A stretch of 36,211 nt of DNA from Opitutus sp. (GCA_009695305.1 SIBG01000039.1:1-36211); one strand, 5' to 3'; positions 25,839 to 36,068 are shown, numbered from the stretch's first letter. Numbers and translations are program-made. Notes: generated from the sequence alone by a model not told the origin.

Positions 25839-28568
25839 TCACTTCGTCTTCAGATAGGCGACGATGTCGGCCAGATCCTGTGCGGCGAGGCCGAGCTGGT
25901 CGGCGCTCAGCATGAGCGAGCGGCCGAGGTTCTGTTGCGATTTGATTTTCGCGCGCGGGATCAGCTGGGTGAGGCCTCCGGTGGACTGCACGATGAGGGG
26001 GTTGCTACTCGAATGGACGATGCCGTGGATGATCGTGTCATCCTGCAGCGTGATCTCGGTGCCCTCGTAGCCGTGGGAAATATCAGCTGACGGATTAATG
26101 ATCGCGCTGAGGACGACCTCCGTGGTCTGACGACTGGCAAAACCGGTCAGGTTGGGCGCGTATTCGATGCCCTGATCGCCGATGCGGTGGCAGAGCAGGC
26201 AGGACTGCGCCAGCGTCGCGCCACGCTGGGCGTCGCCCTTCATCGCGGCGATGGTGGCGGCCGAGGGGAGTTTCGTCGCGGGCGCCGGCGAGACGATGGC
26301 GGCGGTGAGCACAATTTTGTCGGCATCGTAGATGCCGCGGGTCTTGAGGGCCTCGCTGAGGGCATGGTCCTTCCAGCGGCTGTCCTTGTAATTCAGCACC
26401 CACCAGAACGCATTCGCCTTCACCAGGCCGTCGGATTTTTCCGCCAGGTCGAGAAGAGCGGAGGAGGCTTCCTTGCTGGGGTTGAGCCCGAGGGCGGTGG
26501 TGGCGGCGAGGCGATCGGCGGCGGAAAGGTTTTTCGCGGCAGCGCGTTTCGCGAAGTCCGCTGCGGCGGAGTCGGGCGTGAGGCGCCAGACCAGACCGGC
26601 GTAGGCGGCGCTCCACTTTACCGAATCTTTTTCGGAGTTGGTCGCGGCCAGGGCGGCAAACACTTCGTTTTCCTTGCCGGCGCAACCGGTGCCCCACGCC
26701 TCGAGGTAGGAGCGGTCCCTGCCGTCGTAGCCTTGGGCAAGCGTGAGGAGCACATCACGGGAACTGTCGAACGACGTGTCGCGCAACGAGAGCGCCACAT
26801 CGCGACGCACGGCGGGCGAGGGATCGCTGGCGAGCGCCTTCGCGTGCGCGAGGATGGGCCGGCCCGCGCGGCGGAGCGCGCGGTAGGCGGCGATACGCTG
26901 CTGTGGATCGGCGGCGCGGAGTTCCCCCTCGGTTTTGGTGACGCCCTCGGCGCCGAGCTGGGCGAGGAGGAAAACGGCGCGCGCGCGAATGTAGGGATTC
27001 TGGTCGTTGAGGAGCGCGGCGACGGCGGGGACGGCCTTGGCGCCCTGCGCCTTGAGGCGGGTAAAGCCGGCGGCGCGAGTGTTCACGGCGGTGCTCTTCA
27101 GCGCGGTGATCTGGCCGGCGGTGGTGGCGAGGTCGAATTTCGGGATGACGGACTTGAAGCCCTTCGGCGCGATGCGGTAAATGGCGCCGTTCATTTTGTC
27201 ATCGAAGTCGGAGTGGCCGCCCACGCGGGGGTCATACCAGTCGGCGACGTAGATCGCACCGTCGGGGCCGACGACGACATCGGAGGGGCGGAAGAGGGTC
27301 TTGATTTCGGAAGTCATGCCGCGGGTGCCGCCCTTGAAGTCGGTGCCGGAGTAGGCCTGCTCCTTGTTCGTCGTGACGAAGTCGAAACGCTCAAGTTTGT
27401 AACCGGCGCCGTCGAGTTTGGGGAAATAGCCGAAGACGACGTTGCGGCCCGGTTCGCAGCTCAGGAGCAGGCCGCGCCATTTTGCGCCGAAGCCATCGCC
27501 CTCATAAAACGCGATGCCGGTGGGCGAGCCGCCGCCGTAGACATCGCCCGCGGGGATGTGGCCGGGGTCGTCCTGGCGCCATTCGGCGGTGGGGATGGAC
27601 TGGCCGGGGCGGCGATCGGCGTTCCAAGAGCGGGAGCCGTCTTTTGAGAAGAAGCCGAGGTCACCGTATTCCATGAGGAAGGTGGTGCGGCACGCGGGCG
27701 GATCGTCGTTGTCGTTTTGGAAGACGTCGCCGAACGAGGTGACGGTTTGCTCGTAGCTGTTGCGGAAGCCAAAACCGATGACCTCGAGGTTGGTGCCGTC
27801 GGGGTTCACCCGCATCGCGGCGCCCGCGTTGTAGACGTGGCCGTCGTCGCTCTTCGCGCCGGCGATGTCCATTGGTCTCCAGCTAAACATCGGCGTCGCG
27901 CCGCTGCTGCGACCGTCGTAGGCGCCGCCGAGTCGAAAGGTGCGACCGGAGCGGTCGGTGACCATGCCGCCGGTGTTGCCCTGGTTGAAATAATATTTGC
28001 CGTCCGGGCCGACCGTCACCGAGTGGAGCGAGTGGTCGTGATTCTGGCCCTGGAAACCGGTGAGGAGGACGTCGCGTTGGTCGACGCGCGGGTCGAACTT
28101 TCCCTCCCCGCTTTTGCGGGTGTAGACGATGAGGTCGGGCGCGTGCGAGACGATGACCTTGTTGTCGATCACGGCCATGCCGAGCGGGGCGAGGAACTGC
28201 ATCTCTTGGACGAACGTCTCGGCCTTGTCGGCCACGCCGTCGCCGTCGGTGTCGGAAAGGATCGTGACCTTGTCGCCGGCCGAAACCCGGTCCTTGTGTT
28301 TGCGGTAGTTCATGCCTTCGGTGACCCAGATGCGGCCCTGGGCGTCGATGTCCATGTTGGTCGGGTTGTGCAGCAACGGAGCCTTGGCCCAGAGCGTAAT
28401 CTCGAAGCCCTCCGGCACCGTGAATAGTTCGGTGGGCACATAGTCAGAGAGCGGCGGAACGCCGAGGGCGGCCGGGGCGGGAGCGGCGGGTGCCTGCGCC
28501 CACAGCGTGGGAGCCAAGGCGAACAGCATCGTGGCGACGCAACGGACGGGAGCGGGGTGGGAACGCAT
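25839..28568 (-). CDS. PVC-type propeller/HEAT-repeat/cytochrome c protein
   Basis: A 909-residue exported protein. A signal peptide (residues 1-24, cleavage at LWAQA) is followed by a sorbosone-dehydrogenase-like beta-propeller (about 45-460; FTVPEGFEITLWAKAPLLHN, GRIWVTEGMNYRKH, VGPDGAIYVADWYDPRVGG). HEAT-like alpha repeats follow (about 490-750; LNDQNPYIRARAVFLLAQLG, ASDPSPAVRRDVALSLRD). A C-terminal cytochrome c domain has one CxxCH (SCLLCHRIG), LIPRAKI and a possible Met ligand before the end. This architecture is characteristic of Planctomycetes-Verrucomicrobia-Chlamydiae bacteria. A periplasmic sugar or alcohol oxidase role is assumed; the substrate is unknown. Confidence 0.92.
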   Translation of the reverse strand: MRSHPAPVRCVATMLFALAPTLWAQAPAAPAPAALGVPPLSDYVPTELFTVPEGFEITLWAKAPLLHNPTNMDIDAQGRIWVTEGMNYRKHKDRVSAGDKVTILSDTDGDGVADKAETFVQEMQFLAPLGMAVIDNKVIVSHAPDLIVYTRKSGEGKFDPRVDQRDVLLTGFQGQNHDHSLHSVTVGPDGKYYFNQGNTGGMVTDRSGRTFRLGGAYDGRSSGATPMFSWRPMDIAGAKSDDGHVYNAGAAMRVNPDGTNLEVIGFGFRNSYEQTVTSFGDVFQNDNDDPPACRTTFLMEYGDLGFFSKDGSRSWNADRRPGQSIPTAEWRQDDPGHIPAGDVYGGGSPTGIAFYEGDGFGAKWRGLLLSCEPGRNVVFGYFPKLDGAGYKLERFDFVTTNKEQAYSGTDFKGGTRGMTSEIKTLFRPSDVVVGPDGAIYVADWYDPRVGGHSDFDDKMNGAIYRIAPKGFKSVIPKFDLATTAGQITALKSTAVNTRAAGFTRLKAQGAKAVPAVAALLNDQNPYIRARAVFLLAQLGAEGVTKTEGELRAADPQQRIAAYRALRRAGRPILAHAKALASDPSPAVRRDVALSLRDTSFDSSRDVLLTLAQGYDGRDRSYLEAWGTGCAGKENEVFAALAATNSEKDSVKWSAAYAGLVWRLTPDSAAADFAKRAAAKNLSAADRLAATTALGLNPSKEASSALLDLAEKSDGLVKANAFWWVLNYKDSRWKDHALSEALKTRGIYDADKIVLTAAIVSPAPATKLPSAATIAAMKGDAQRGATLAQSCLLCHRIGDQGIEYAPNLTGFASRQTTEVVLSAIINPSADISHGYEGTEITLQDDTIIHGIVHSSSNPLIVQSTGGLTQLIPRAKIKSQQNLGRSLMLSADQLGLAAQDLADIVAYLKTK

Positions 28569-28625
28569 CCACGCAGGGAAAAGTGCGGTCGCGGCGCTGG
28601 CAATAGCTTTGTCGGGTGGAACGCG

Positions 28626-29688
28626 CTACGGTTTTTTCGCCGGTGGCCCGTCGTTTCGGGCACGACCGTGGCGGGGCCGATCTCGACGGTGCCGTCGCGC
28701 ACGGCGCGCCTACTGAGGATTTCCGACTCGGGCATGTCCTGACCGAAATACGGCGCGGCGCTCGCGATCAACGTGGGCAGCGTCTGCAATTGCGAAACGC
28801 CCTGGGCGGCGACGGTCATCCGCGTGCGCCAGTAGAGCCGTTTGTTCTTCGTCGTGACCGAGCGGTAGTCGTAGGCGGAGGCGACGACGTAATAAACATC
28901 CTCGGCGGCCTGATCGACGAGGAACTCGTTTTTCACGCTGGCCCGCTTGAACTGATTCACCGGATTCATGAATTCCAGCTGGGCGGGGCCGATCACTGGT
29001 TCGCCGCCGGGCGGAGTGGGGACGCGGGCGGCGATCGCGAGCGAGTCAGCCTGGTTGAAAAGCTCGAGCAACTGGCGCGCGAATTTTTCGCCGCCGACGA
29101 GCGCGGCGCGGTCGAGGAGATTGCGCGCGACGAGCTGGCCGGAGAGCGAGGGATTTTCGTCGTCGCCCTCGACGAGCAGATTGTGCGAACCCCACGTGTA
29201 GAAAATCACGAGACTGGGCGGCGCGACGGGCGGAGCGGCGGGGAGGTAGCCGTTCGTCGCGAGCGCGTGGGTGAGGACGCGCTCGACCTCCTCGGGCGTG
29301 AGCGATTTTTCGGCGCCCGGTGGGTGGCCGAGTTGGCGATAGCCGGAGGACTGGGCGATGAAATACGCCGGGTGGTCCGGCGAAACCGGTGGGAGTTGTT
29401 CCCCGGTGCAGTCATCTCGGTGATGACCGTGAGATCGAGGCGGGGATTTTTCTGAAGCGACTTGGGCAGCAGGGAAAACACCCACTCGGATTTATCCGCG
29501 GATTTTGACGCAGGCCGGGCGGTCGCAGGTTTGGCGGCGACGGTGGCGGATTTGGGGCGCGCGCCAAGCGGGGCGAGCAAGTCGGCCGCATCGGGCGAGG
29601 CGGCCGTGGTCGGGATAGCGATGGGCTTTTCGGCCGCGGCCAGAGCTGCCGGAGTGAGAAGGGCGAGGCAGAGGCGAGATATCTTCAT
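28626..29688 (-). pseudogene. Secreted protein gene with two single-base frame disruptions
   Basis: Start ATG at 29688 gives a signal peptide (MKISRLCLALLTPAALAAAE). The first frame runs to VITEMTAPG, then the conserved-looking sequence continues as EQLPPVSPDHPAYFIAQSSG in another frame. Adding one G to the G4 run at 29401-29404 joins them. Near the end, adding one G to the GGG at 28647-28649 changes an open frame that would run into the next gene into TTGPPAKKP and a stop at 28626. With both bases the gene is exactly 355 codons. I do not recognise the function; a middle segment reads LTPEEVERVLTHALATNGYL. Pseudogene or sequencing error are both possible. Confidence 0.75.
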
Positions 29689-29787
29689 CGGGTCGAGGAG
29701 GGCCAAGGACCGGCACTCAGTCGGACGGCACCGACGGGGGATGCGTTGCAGGTTTCCGCCGGTGCGGCCGCCGCGATCCAACCCGCC

Positions 29788-31380
29788 TCAGCGCGGATCG
29801 CGCGTGGGCTGGCCGTTGACGAGGCGGAGGAGGCCGAGGGGGTTGGCGTTTTGGAGCGCGGGCGGGAGCAGTTCGTCGGCGAGATCCTGGTAGCACACGG
29901 GGCGCGCGAAGCGGAGCAGCGCGGCGGTGCCGACGGAGGTGTAGCGCACGTCGGTCGTCGCGGGGTAAGGGCCGCCGTGATTCATCGCGGGCGAAACTTC
30001 CACGCCCGTCGGGAACCCGTTCAGCAAGATGCGACCGGCTTTTTGTTCGAGGGCGGCGAGGAGTGGGCGGGCGGCAGCGAAATCGGCGGGCGTGCCGTGC
30101 AGCGTGGCGGTGAGCTGGCCTTCGAGCGCGGCGGCGCAGGCGGAAAATTCCGCGAGCGAATCGGCCAGCACGACGAGCGTGAACGGCCCAAAGGCCTCGG
30201 TCGCGAGCGCGGGGTGGGCGAGAAAATTGGTGGCGCTCGTCGTGGCGACGGTGGGCTGCGCCTCGGTGCGCGCCGCATCGGCGGCGCCGCTGGCGGCGAC
30301 GAGCGGTTGCACCCCGGGGGTCGCGGTGATCTGGAGCCGGTTGACCAGAAACGATTCGCGAATGCCGCTGGTGAGCATCGTGCCACAGGGCGCGGAGCGC
30401 ACGGCGTCGGCCAGTTTTTGGAGAAACGCCTCCGCGTCCGGTCCGCGCACGGCGAAGACGAGCCCGGGCTTGGTGCAGAACTGGCCAACGCCGAGTGTGA
30501 AGGAGCCGAGCAGGCCGGTGGCGAGTGCGGCGCTGCGTTCGTGTAACGCACCGGGTAGGAGAAACACCGGGTTGAGACTGCTCATCTCGGCGAAGACGGG
30601 GATCGGATGCGGTCGCGCGGCCGCGGCGTCGAAGAGCGCGCGGCCCGCGGCGTGCGAGCCCGTGAAGCCGACGGCGGTGGTCGCGGGATGTTTTACCATC
30701 GCGAGGCCGACGGTAGAACCGCCACCGTGAACCAGCGAGAACACGCCCGGCGGCAGCCCGCAGGCCGCGACGGCGCGGGCGATGGCGCCGCCGACCAGCT
30801 CGCCCGTGCCGGGATGGGCGCGGTGGGCTTTCACGACGACGGTGCAACCGGCCGCGAGGGCCGACGCGGTGTCGCCACCGGCCGCAGAGAACGCCAGCGG
30901 GAAATTGCTCGAGCCAAAGACGACGACCGGGCCAAGCGGAAGCAACATCCGGCGCAGATCGGCGCGCGGGAGCGGCTGGCGGTCGGGCAAAGCGGGATCG
31001 ATGCGCGCATCGACCCACGAACCGTCGCGCGTGACTGAGGCGAACAGCCGGAGCTGCGTGCAAGTGCGACCGCGCTCCCCGGTGAGGCGGGCGAGCGGGA
31101 GGCCGGTCTCGGCCTTCGCACGTTGGAGCAGCGCGTCGCCGAGCGCCTCGATTTCGGTGGCGATGGTTTCGAGGAGCGTGGCGCGTTCGGCGGCGGGGAT
31201 GGCACGATAGACGGCAAACGCGGCGGCGGAAGCGTCGAGGGCGCGCGCGACTTCGGCACCGGAGGCCTCATGAAAATCGGGCGCGAGCCGTTCGCCGGTG
31301 GCGGGATTGACGGCGCGAAACGTGGCGCCGCCGGTTGCGCCGGTCGTGCCGGCGAGAAGGCTTTTTCCGTGGAGGATCAT
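29788..31380 (-). CDS. Aldehyde dehydrogenase, 2-oxoglutarate-semialdehyde (2,5-dioxovalerate) dehydrogenase type
   Basis: A 530-residue NAD(P)-dependent aldehyde dehydrogenase with Asn159 (GSSNFPLAFS), Lys184 (VVVKAHRAHPGT), GFTGS (238-242), Glu265 (VFAEMSSLNP) and catalytic Cys302 (GQFCTKPGL). The AHPGT, AEMSSLNPVF and GQFCTKPG signatures are those of the alpha-ketoglutarate-semialdehyde dehydrogenases that end the oxidative pentose and glucarate pathways. The reaction would be 2,5-dioxopentanoate to 2-oxoglutarate. It follows the FAH-family gene by 69 bp on the same strand, and that family includes enzymes that make this semialdehyde, which strengthens the call. Confidence 0.9.
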   Translation of the reverse strand: MILHGKSLLAGTTGATGGATFRAVNPATGERLAPDFHEASGAEVARALDASAAAFAVYRAIPAAERATLLETIATEIEALGDALLQRAKAETGLPLARLTGERGRTCTQLRLFASVTRDGSWVDARIDPALPDRQPLPRADLRRMLLPLGPVVVFGSSNFPLAFSAAGGDTASALAAGCTVVVKAHRAHPGTGELVGGAIARAVAACGLPPGVFSLVHGGGSTVGLAMVKHPATTAVGFTGSHAAGRALFDAAAARPHPIPVFAEMSSLNPVFLLPGALHERSAALATGLLGSFTLGVGQFCTKPGLVFAVRGPDAEAFLQKLADAVRSAPCGTMLTSGIRESFLVNRLQITATPGVQPLVAASGAADAARTEAQPTVATTSATNFLAHPALATEAFGPFTLVVLADSLAEFSACAAALEGQLTATLHGTPADFAAARPLLAALEQKAGRILLNGFPTGVEVSPAMNHGGPYPATTDVRYTSVGTAALLRFARPVCYQDLADELLPPALQNANPLGLLRLVNGQPTRDPR

Positions 31381-31449
31381 ATTCGTTGGAGAGGGGAAAT
31401 CGGAGTTGGGGGCAGGAGGGGCGCCGCGTCCCCAGCCAAGCGACGTTGA

Positions 31450-32277
31450 TTAGACGACCGGGTTTGCCAGCGTGCCGACTGGCTCAATCGTAATACGCAC
31501 CTCGTCGCCATGCCGGAGGGTGAAATCGTCGGCCGGCACCACGCCGGTGCCAGTCATGAGGTAGCAGCCCGCGGGAAAGGAGTTTTCGCGGCAGAGCCAT
31601 TCCGCGAGCGACGGCAGCGGGCGTTTGATCTGGCCGACGGTGGTCTCGCCAGAAAACACGCGCTGTTTCCCGCGAAGAATCTCAATGGCGATGATGGTGG
31701 TGGGCGCGGGCAACTCGGCGGTGACGACGAGGCACGGGCCGAGGGCGGCGGCGCCGTCGTAGGCTTTGGCTTGCGGGAGATAGAGTGGATTTTCGCCCTC
31801 GATGTCGCGCGAGCTCATGTCGTTGCCGATGGTGTAGCCGAAGATTTTTCCGGCGGAATTGATCGCGAGCGTGAGCTCGGGCTCAGGGACGTTCCATTTT
31901 GAATCGGCCCGGATGCGGACGCCGCCGCCGGGGCCGACGACACGATGGGGCGTGGCCTTGAAGAACAGCTCGGGACGCTCGGCTTCATAGACCCGATCGT
32001 AGAAGCTGCCGCCGCCGGCAACCTGCGACTCGGCCATGCGCGCGGTGCGGCTGCGGAAATAAGTTACGCCTGCGGCCCAGACTTCCTGCGATTGGATGGG
32101 AGCCCGCAGTTGGGCGGGGGGCGGGACGGGCTGTGCCCGCTCGCAGACGCGGCGCACAAGGGCGAGCGCGTCGGCGGCTTGGAAGATCGCGTCGATCGTC
32201 AGCGACGAGGCGGGCTGGAAAAATTTACCGGCGGTCTCAAGGAGCGTGCCGGAGTCGGTCGCAAATACGCGGATCAT
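31450..32277 (-). CDS. Fumarylacetoacetate-hydrolase-family protein, probable 2-keto-3-deoxy-pentonate dehydratase
   Basis: A 275-residue FAH-fold enzyme. The divalent-metal site is Glu132/Glu134 ([10 protein letters not shown]) and Asp153 ([20 protein letters not shown]), followed by [11 protein letters not shown] and the C-terminal [17 protein letters not shown]. The YLPQAK-type segment is typical of the group that dehydrates 2-keto-3-deoxy-arabinonate/xylonate to 2-oxoglutarate semialdehyde. ATG at 32277 ([10 protein letters not shown]) is preferred; an upstream ATG at 32382 would overlap the next gene. It sits directly upstream of the semialdehyde dehydrogenase, giving two consecutive steps of a Weimberg-type route. 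Other FAH activities remain possible. Confidence 0.85.
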   Translation of the reverse strand: MIRVFATDSGTLLETAGKFFQPASSLTIDAIFQAADALALVRRVCERAQPVPPPAQLRAPIQSQEVWAAGVTYFRSRTARMAESQVAGGGSFYDRVYEAERPELFFKATPHRVVGPGGGVRIRADSKWNVPEPELTLAINSAGKIFGYTIGNDMSSRDIEGENPLYLPQAKAYDGAAALGPCLVVTAELPAPTTIIAIEILRGKQRVFSGETTVGQIKRPLPSLAEWLCRENSFPAGCYLMTGTGVVPADDFTLRHGDEVRITIEPVGTLANPVV

Positions 32278-32350
32278 GCGCCGCCGACCGTGGAGTTCTG
32301 CCGCGACGAAGTCGAGTGCGCGAACCACGTCCCTCCGGAGAAGTTCCGTT

Positions 32351-34595
32351 TCACGCGTCGTAGAGGGCGCGCAGCTCCGCATCGGTGCGGCGCAAGCGGA
32401 GGGCGAGCGTGCGGGCGATGCGGGCGAACATTTTCACGCCGACTACCGGATGCGCGCGCGAAATCTCGTCGAAGCGGGCGCGGGAAATCACATAGAGGTC
32501 GGTGAGCGCGGTGGCGATGGCATTGGCCGAGCGCACGGCGCCGGTGAGAAAAGCCATTTCACCGAAAAAATTTCCGCGCCCGATCGCGGCGAGATTGTGA
32601 TGGCCGCCGGCGGCGAGTGGCAGCGTCATGCGCACGACCCCCCGGCGCACGAGGAAAAGCTCGTGGCCGGTGTCGCCGGCCTGGAAGACCAACTCATCCG
32701 CCGCGCAGGAGCGCTCGACGGCACATGAGGCGAGGGCGGCGAGCGTCTGGTCAGCGGCGAATTCCCGCGCGAGATCGAACTCGGCGAGCGCCAACGGCGC
32801 GGCGGCGCCGGCGCCGCCCGGCCGTTGCGTGGCGAGAATCGTGTCCTCGACCCAGATGAGCGCGTCGTCGAGCGAAGCGAAGTTTCGCACGTGGCGCTTC
32901 GCGTCCATCACGCCGAGCTGGGTAAAATATTTACCGAGGTTTCGGCCGGTTGGCAGGCGGGTTGGCACGCGGCTGAAGATCAACCAGCCGCCGCGTTCGG
33001 CGAGGGTGGTTTCGAATCGTTCCAGCAGGTGCACCGCCGTGTAGTCAACCGATTGCACGCGGCGCAGGTCGAGAATCAGAAAGCGGCATGTGCGCCGCGG
33101 CGCGTCGAGTTCCGAGAGGAGCTGATCGGTCGTGCCGAAGAACAGGCTGCCCTGCAATTCGCAGACCAGCGTTTGGTCGCCCTGGCGCTCCAGTTCGGCG
33201 GTCTCCTCGGGGAGCCGGTGCTGCGTGGAGGAGATGCGATCGCCGGCGATTTTGCGGCGGATGACCGAGCCCTGAATTTGTTCGCGCAGGAAAAGCACGA
33301 TCGCCAGGGCGACGCCCGCCCCGGAGGCGGCGATGAGGTTGGTGCTGACCGCGACGGCGACAACCGTGGCGATGACGGCGAAGTCGAGCGCGGTGTCGCG
33401 CTGCCGCAACAGGAGAAAGCTGCCCCAGTCCACCATCCGCACGCCGACCACGAGCAAAATGCCGGCGAGGGCGGGGACGGGCACCCACGCAATCCACCGA
33501 CCGAGGACGAGCGCGGCGGCGAGCACGCAGCCGCCCGCGATCAGCCCCGACCGGCGCGTGCGGCCGCCGCTTTCGAGATTTACGAGGGTTGCGCCCATCG
33601 TGCCGGCGCCGGGCATGCCACCGAGCAACGCCGACGCGAAGTTGCCTGCGCCCTGGCCAAGCAACGTGCGATTCGAGTCGTGGCGACTGCGGGACAACGC
33701 ATCGACGACGACGCAGGTCTTCAGGGTGTCGACCGAAAGGAGAATCGACAACGTGAGCGCGGGCACGACGAGGGCGCGCAGTTCGCCCGCGCTGACGCCG
33801 TGAAACATCGCCCACGGGCTCGTGAAGCCGGCGAACAGGGCCGCACCGCCGCCGCCCACCGGACCGATCACGAGCGGGTTGTGCGCGACCTGCAGCAGCT
33901 CGGGCTGGCGCAAGGCGAGCGTGAAATAGGCGGTGAGCCCGGCGGCGAGACCGAGGATCGGCGCGGGCACGGCCTTCGTGAGCTTCGGTGCGAGCAACAC
34001 GCCGGCGACCGTCACGCCGCCGACGAAGAGCGCGGGCAGTTGCCACTGGGCGGGTGCGGCGAGGCCGGCGCCGAGGGTGGTGCCCTTGGCCAGCCCGAGA
34101 AATTTCGGCAGCTGCCCGAGGAAAATGATCACGCCGACGGCGCTCAGATAACCGGAGACGACCGGGTAGGGGATGTATTTGATCAGCCGGCCGCCGCCGA
34201 TGAAACCGTAGAAAAATTGCAGCGCCGCGGAGAGCAGCGCGACCAGCGTGAGCAACGCGACGATGCGGGCGGGATCCGGCGCGTGGGTGAGCGATTCGCC
34301 GACCAGCGCCACGAGCACGGCGGCGGCGGGCGCGCAGGGCGCCGAGATCAGTTGCGCCGCGCCGCCGACGAGGGCGGCGACCAAGCCGAGCGCCATCGCG
34401 CCCACGAGGCCCGCGCGCACACCGTGGGCGACGTAGTCGGCACCGAGCACGCTGAAAACGGCGACGCCGTAGGCGATCGACGACGGCAAGGCGACGAGCA
34501 TGGCAGCGAACCCGCCCCAAACGTCCCCCCACGAGGCTGGCGCGGGAAGGTGCCGGCGACGGCGACGGCGAAGGCAGGGTAGAGTCGGTGGGCAT
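32351..34595 (-). CDS. SulP-family anion transporter fused to STAS and cyclic-nucleotide-binding domains (N-terminal frame disruption)
   Basis: From ATG at 34501 there is a 716-residue open frame: SulP membrane domain (about 1-410; [46 protein letters not shown]), STAS domain (about 440-560; [32 protein letters not shown]) and a cNMP-binding domain (about 590-705; [31 protein letters not shown]). SulP proteins carry bicarbonate or sulfate. Conserved-looking residues continue upstream ([12 protein letters not shown]) without a start codon; removing one G from the G6 run at 34525-34530 joins them to ATG at 34595 and gives exactly 748 codons. So the true start is probably 34595 with a +1 error or mutation. 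The gene lies 73 bp upstream of the FAH gene. Confidence 0.85.
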
Positions 34596-34633
34596 GGGGT
34601 TCGCGGGGTTTCGAATTGCGCTCAAATCAAGAG

Positions 34634-34683
34634 GTCATTCTGAGAGGAGCGCAGCGTCGAACCGGAGGATCGCTACCGGTGAC
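34634..34683. repeat. Dispersed intergenic repeat (GTCATTCTGAGAGGAGCGCA type)
   Basis: GTCATTCTGAGAGGAGCGCA then GCGTCGAACCGGAGGATC, ending in GGTGAC so that GTCA/TGAC ends face each other over 50 bp. It shares GAGGAGCGCAGCG with the element at 3942-4027. It lies between the ppk2 remnant and the SulP gene. Confidence 0.65.
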
Positions 34684-34770
34684 AGCTGCGGGAGTCGAAC
34701 TGGATTTTTCGCTGAGCGCAGAGCGACAATCGCGTTTTAAGATATCTCCGAAGTTCTAGCGTGTCGCGCG

Positions 34771-36068
34771 CTACAGCACCGCGTCGAGTCGCTGGACGAT
34801 GGTTTTCAGAATCTGCACGCGCGCGAATTTCTTGTCGTTGCCGGCGACGAGCGTCCACGGGGCGAATTCCGTGCTGCACCGCGCCACCAGCTCGTCGACA
34901 GCGCGCTGATAGTCGGGCCATTTTTCCCGGTTCCGCCAGTCTTCGTCGGTGATCTTGTAGCGTTTGTAAGCGACGGCCTGCCGTTCCTTGAAACGGCGCA
35001 ACTGTTCCGCCGGGCTGAGGTGCAACCAGAATTTGCAGAGCACCGTGCCGTGGGCGGCGAGTTGTTCCTCGAACGCGTTGATTTCTCCGTAGGCGCGACC
35101 CCATTCGTCGGGCCGCGCAAAACCCTCCACGCGTTCGACGAGCACGCGACCATACCACGTGCGATCGAAAATCGTCATGAAGCCCGCGCGCGGCAGGTGC
35201 CGCCAGAAACGCCACAGGTATTGCTGCGCGCGCTCCTCGTCGGTAGGCGCGGCGATGCCGACCACCCGGTAGAGCCGCGGGTCCAGCGCCGGCGTGACCC
35301 GCCGGATCGCGCTGCCCTTGCCGGCGGCGTCCCAGCCTTCGAACGCGAGCACGGTCGACACGCCTTTTTCCTGTGCCGCCCATGCGAGTTTGCTGAGCTT
35401 GGCCTGTTGCTCCGTGAGCTGACGCTTATATTCAGCCTCGGTGAGGCGGCCCGTCAGGTTGACGCCGGCGAGGATGGAATCGCCGCGGGCCTTGGCGGAC
35501 TTTCGGCCTGCGGGCGTGGGCGCCGGCTTGGCCCCAGTCTCTTTGGTCGCGGCGGCCTGCAGCCTTTTCTCGAGCGCGTCGGTGAGGATCTGGGCCACCG
35601 TGAGTTCGCGGTAGCGGCGGTCCGTGGCCTCGATGACGTGCCAGGGCGCGTGTGGTTTGTCGGTGCGCCGGAGCGTATGGGCGGAAACTTCGGCGAATTT
35701 GTCGAAGAGTTTGAAGTGCTTCCAGTCATCGGGGGCGAGGCGGTCGTCCTGCTCGAGTTTCTTGAGCCGCTTCTTCTGCTGCTTCTTCGGCAGGTGCAGC
35801 CAGAGTTTCAGAATCAGCGCACCGTCATCCGTGAGCATTTGTTCGAGGGCGGTGATGCGCTCGAGGGCGGCGTCGAGCTGGCTGTTCTTGGTTTTGCCGA
35901 AGACGCGGTTGATGACCGGCTGGGAATACCACGAGCCGAAAAAATTCCGATGCGACCGCGGCCGGGCATCGCGCGCCAGAAGCGCCAGAATTCCGGGCGC
36001 TCGCGCTCCTCGTCGCTCTGGGTCCAAAAGGCGTGGGTGGTGACGCCGCGGGGATCGAGCCATTCATT
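34771..36068 (-). pseudogene. Polyphosphate:AMP phosphotransferase (PPK2 class II), truncated by an IS and frameshifted
   Basis: Two-domain PPK2 proteins are about 500 residues. Here the second domain is intact, with Walker A FEGWDAAGKGSAI, DRTWYGRVLVERVEGF and KFWLHLSPAEQLRRF. The first domain keeps only its later part (NEWLDPRGVTTHAFW, DEERERPEFWRFWRAMPGRG, GSWYSQPVINRVFG, LKLWLHLPKKQQKKR). Between RIGIF and FGSWY a base is missing: T6 at 35939-35944 must be T7 to stay in frame. Upstream of NEWLDPRG homology stops at 36068, where an IS200-type element begins, removing the first P-loop. With the extra T, 34771-36068 is 433 whole codons. PPK2 transfers phosphate from polyphosphate to nucleotides; this copy is unlikely to make a full enzyme. 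Confidence 0.85.

Noticed and set aside
29395..29410. Programmed -1 frameshift or phase variation in the secreted gene
   Set aside because: The G4 run is too short for a phase-variable tract and there is no classic slippery heptamer; a second lesion further on would need its own explanation.
28310..29485. A continuous 391-codon frame that runs past the end of the secreted gene into the PVC cytochrome gene
   Set aside because: Its last part overlaps the signal peptide region of the next gene in another frame and is low in sense; a single missing G explains it better.
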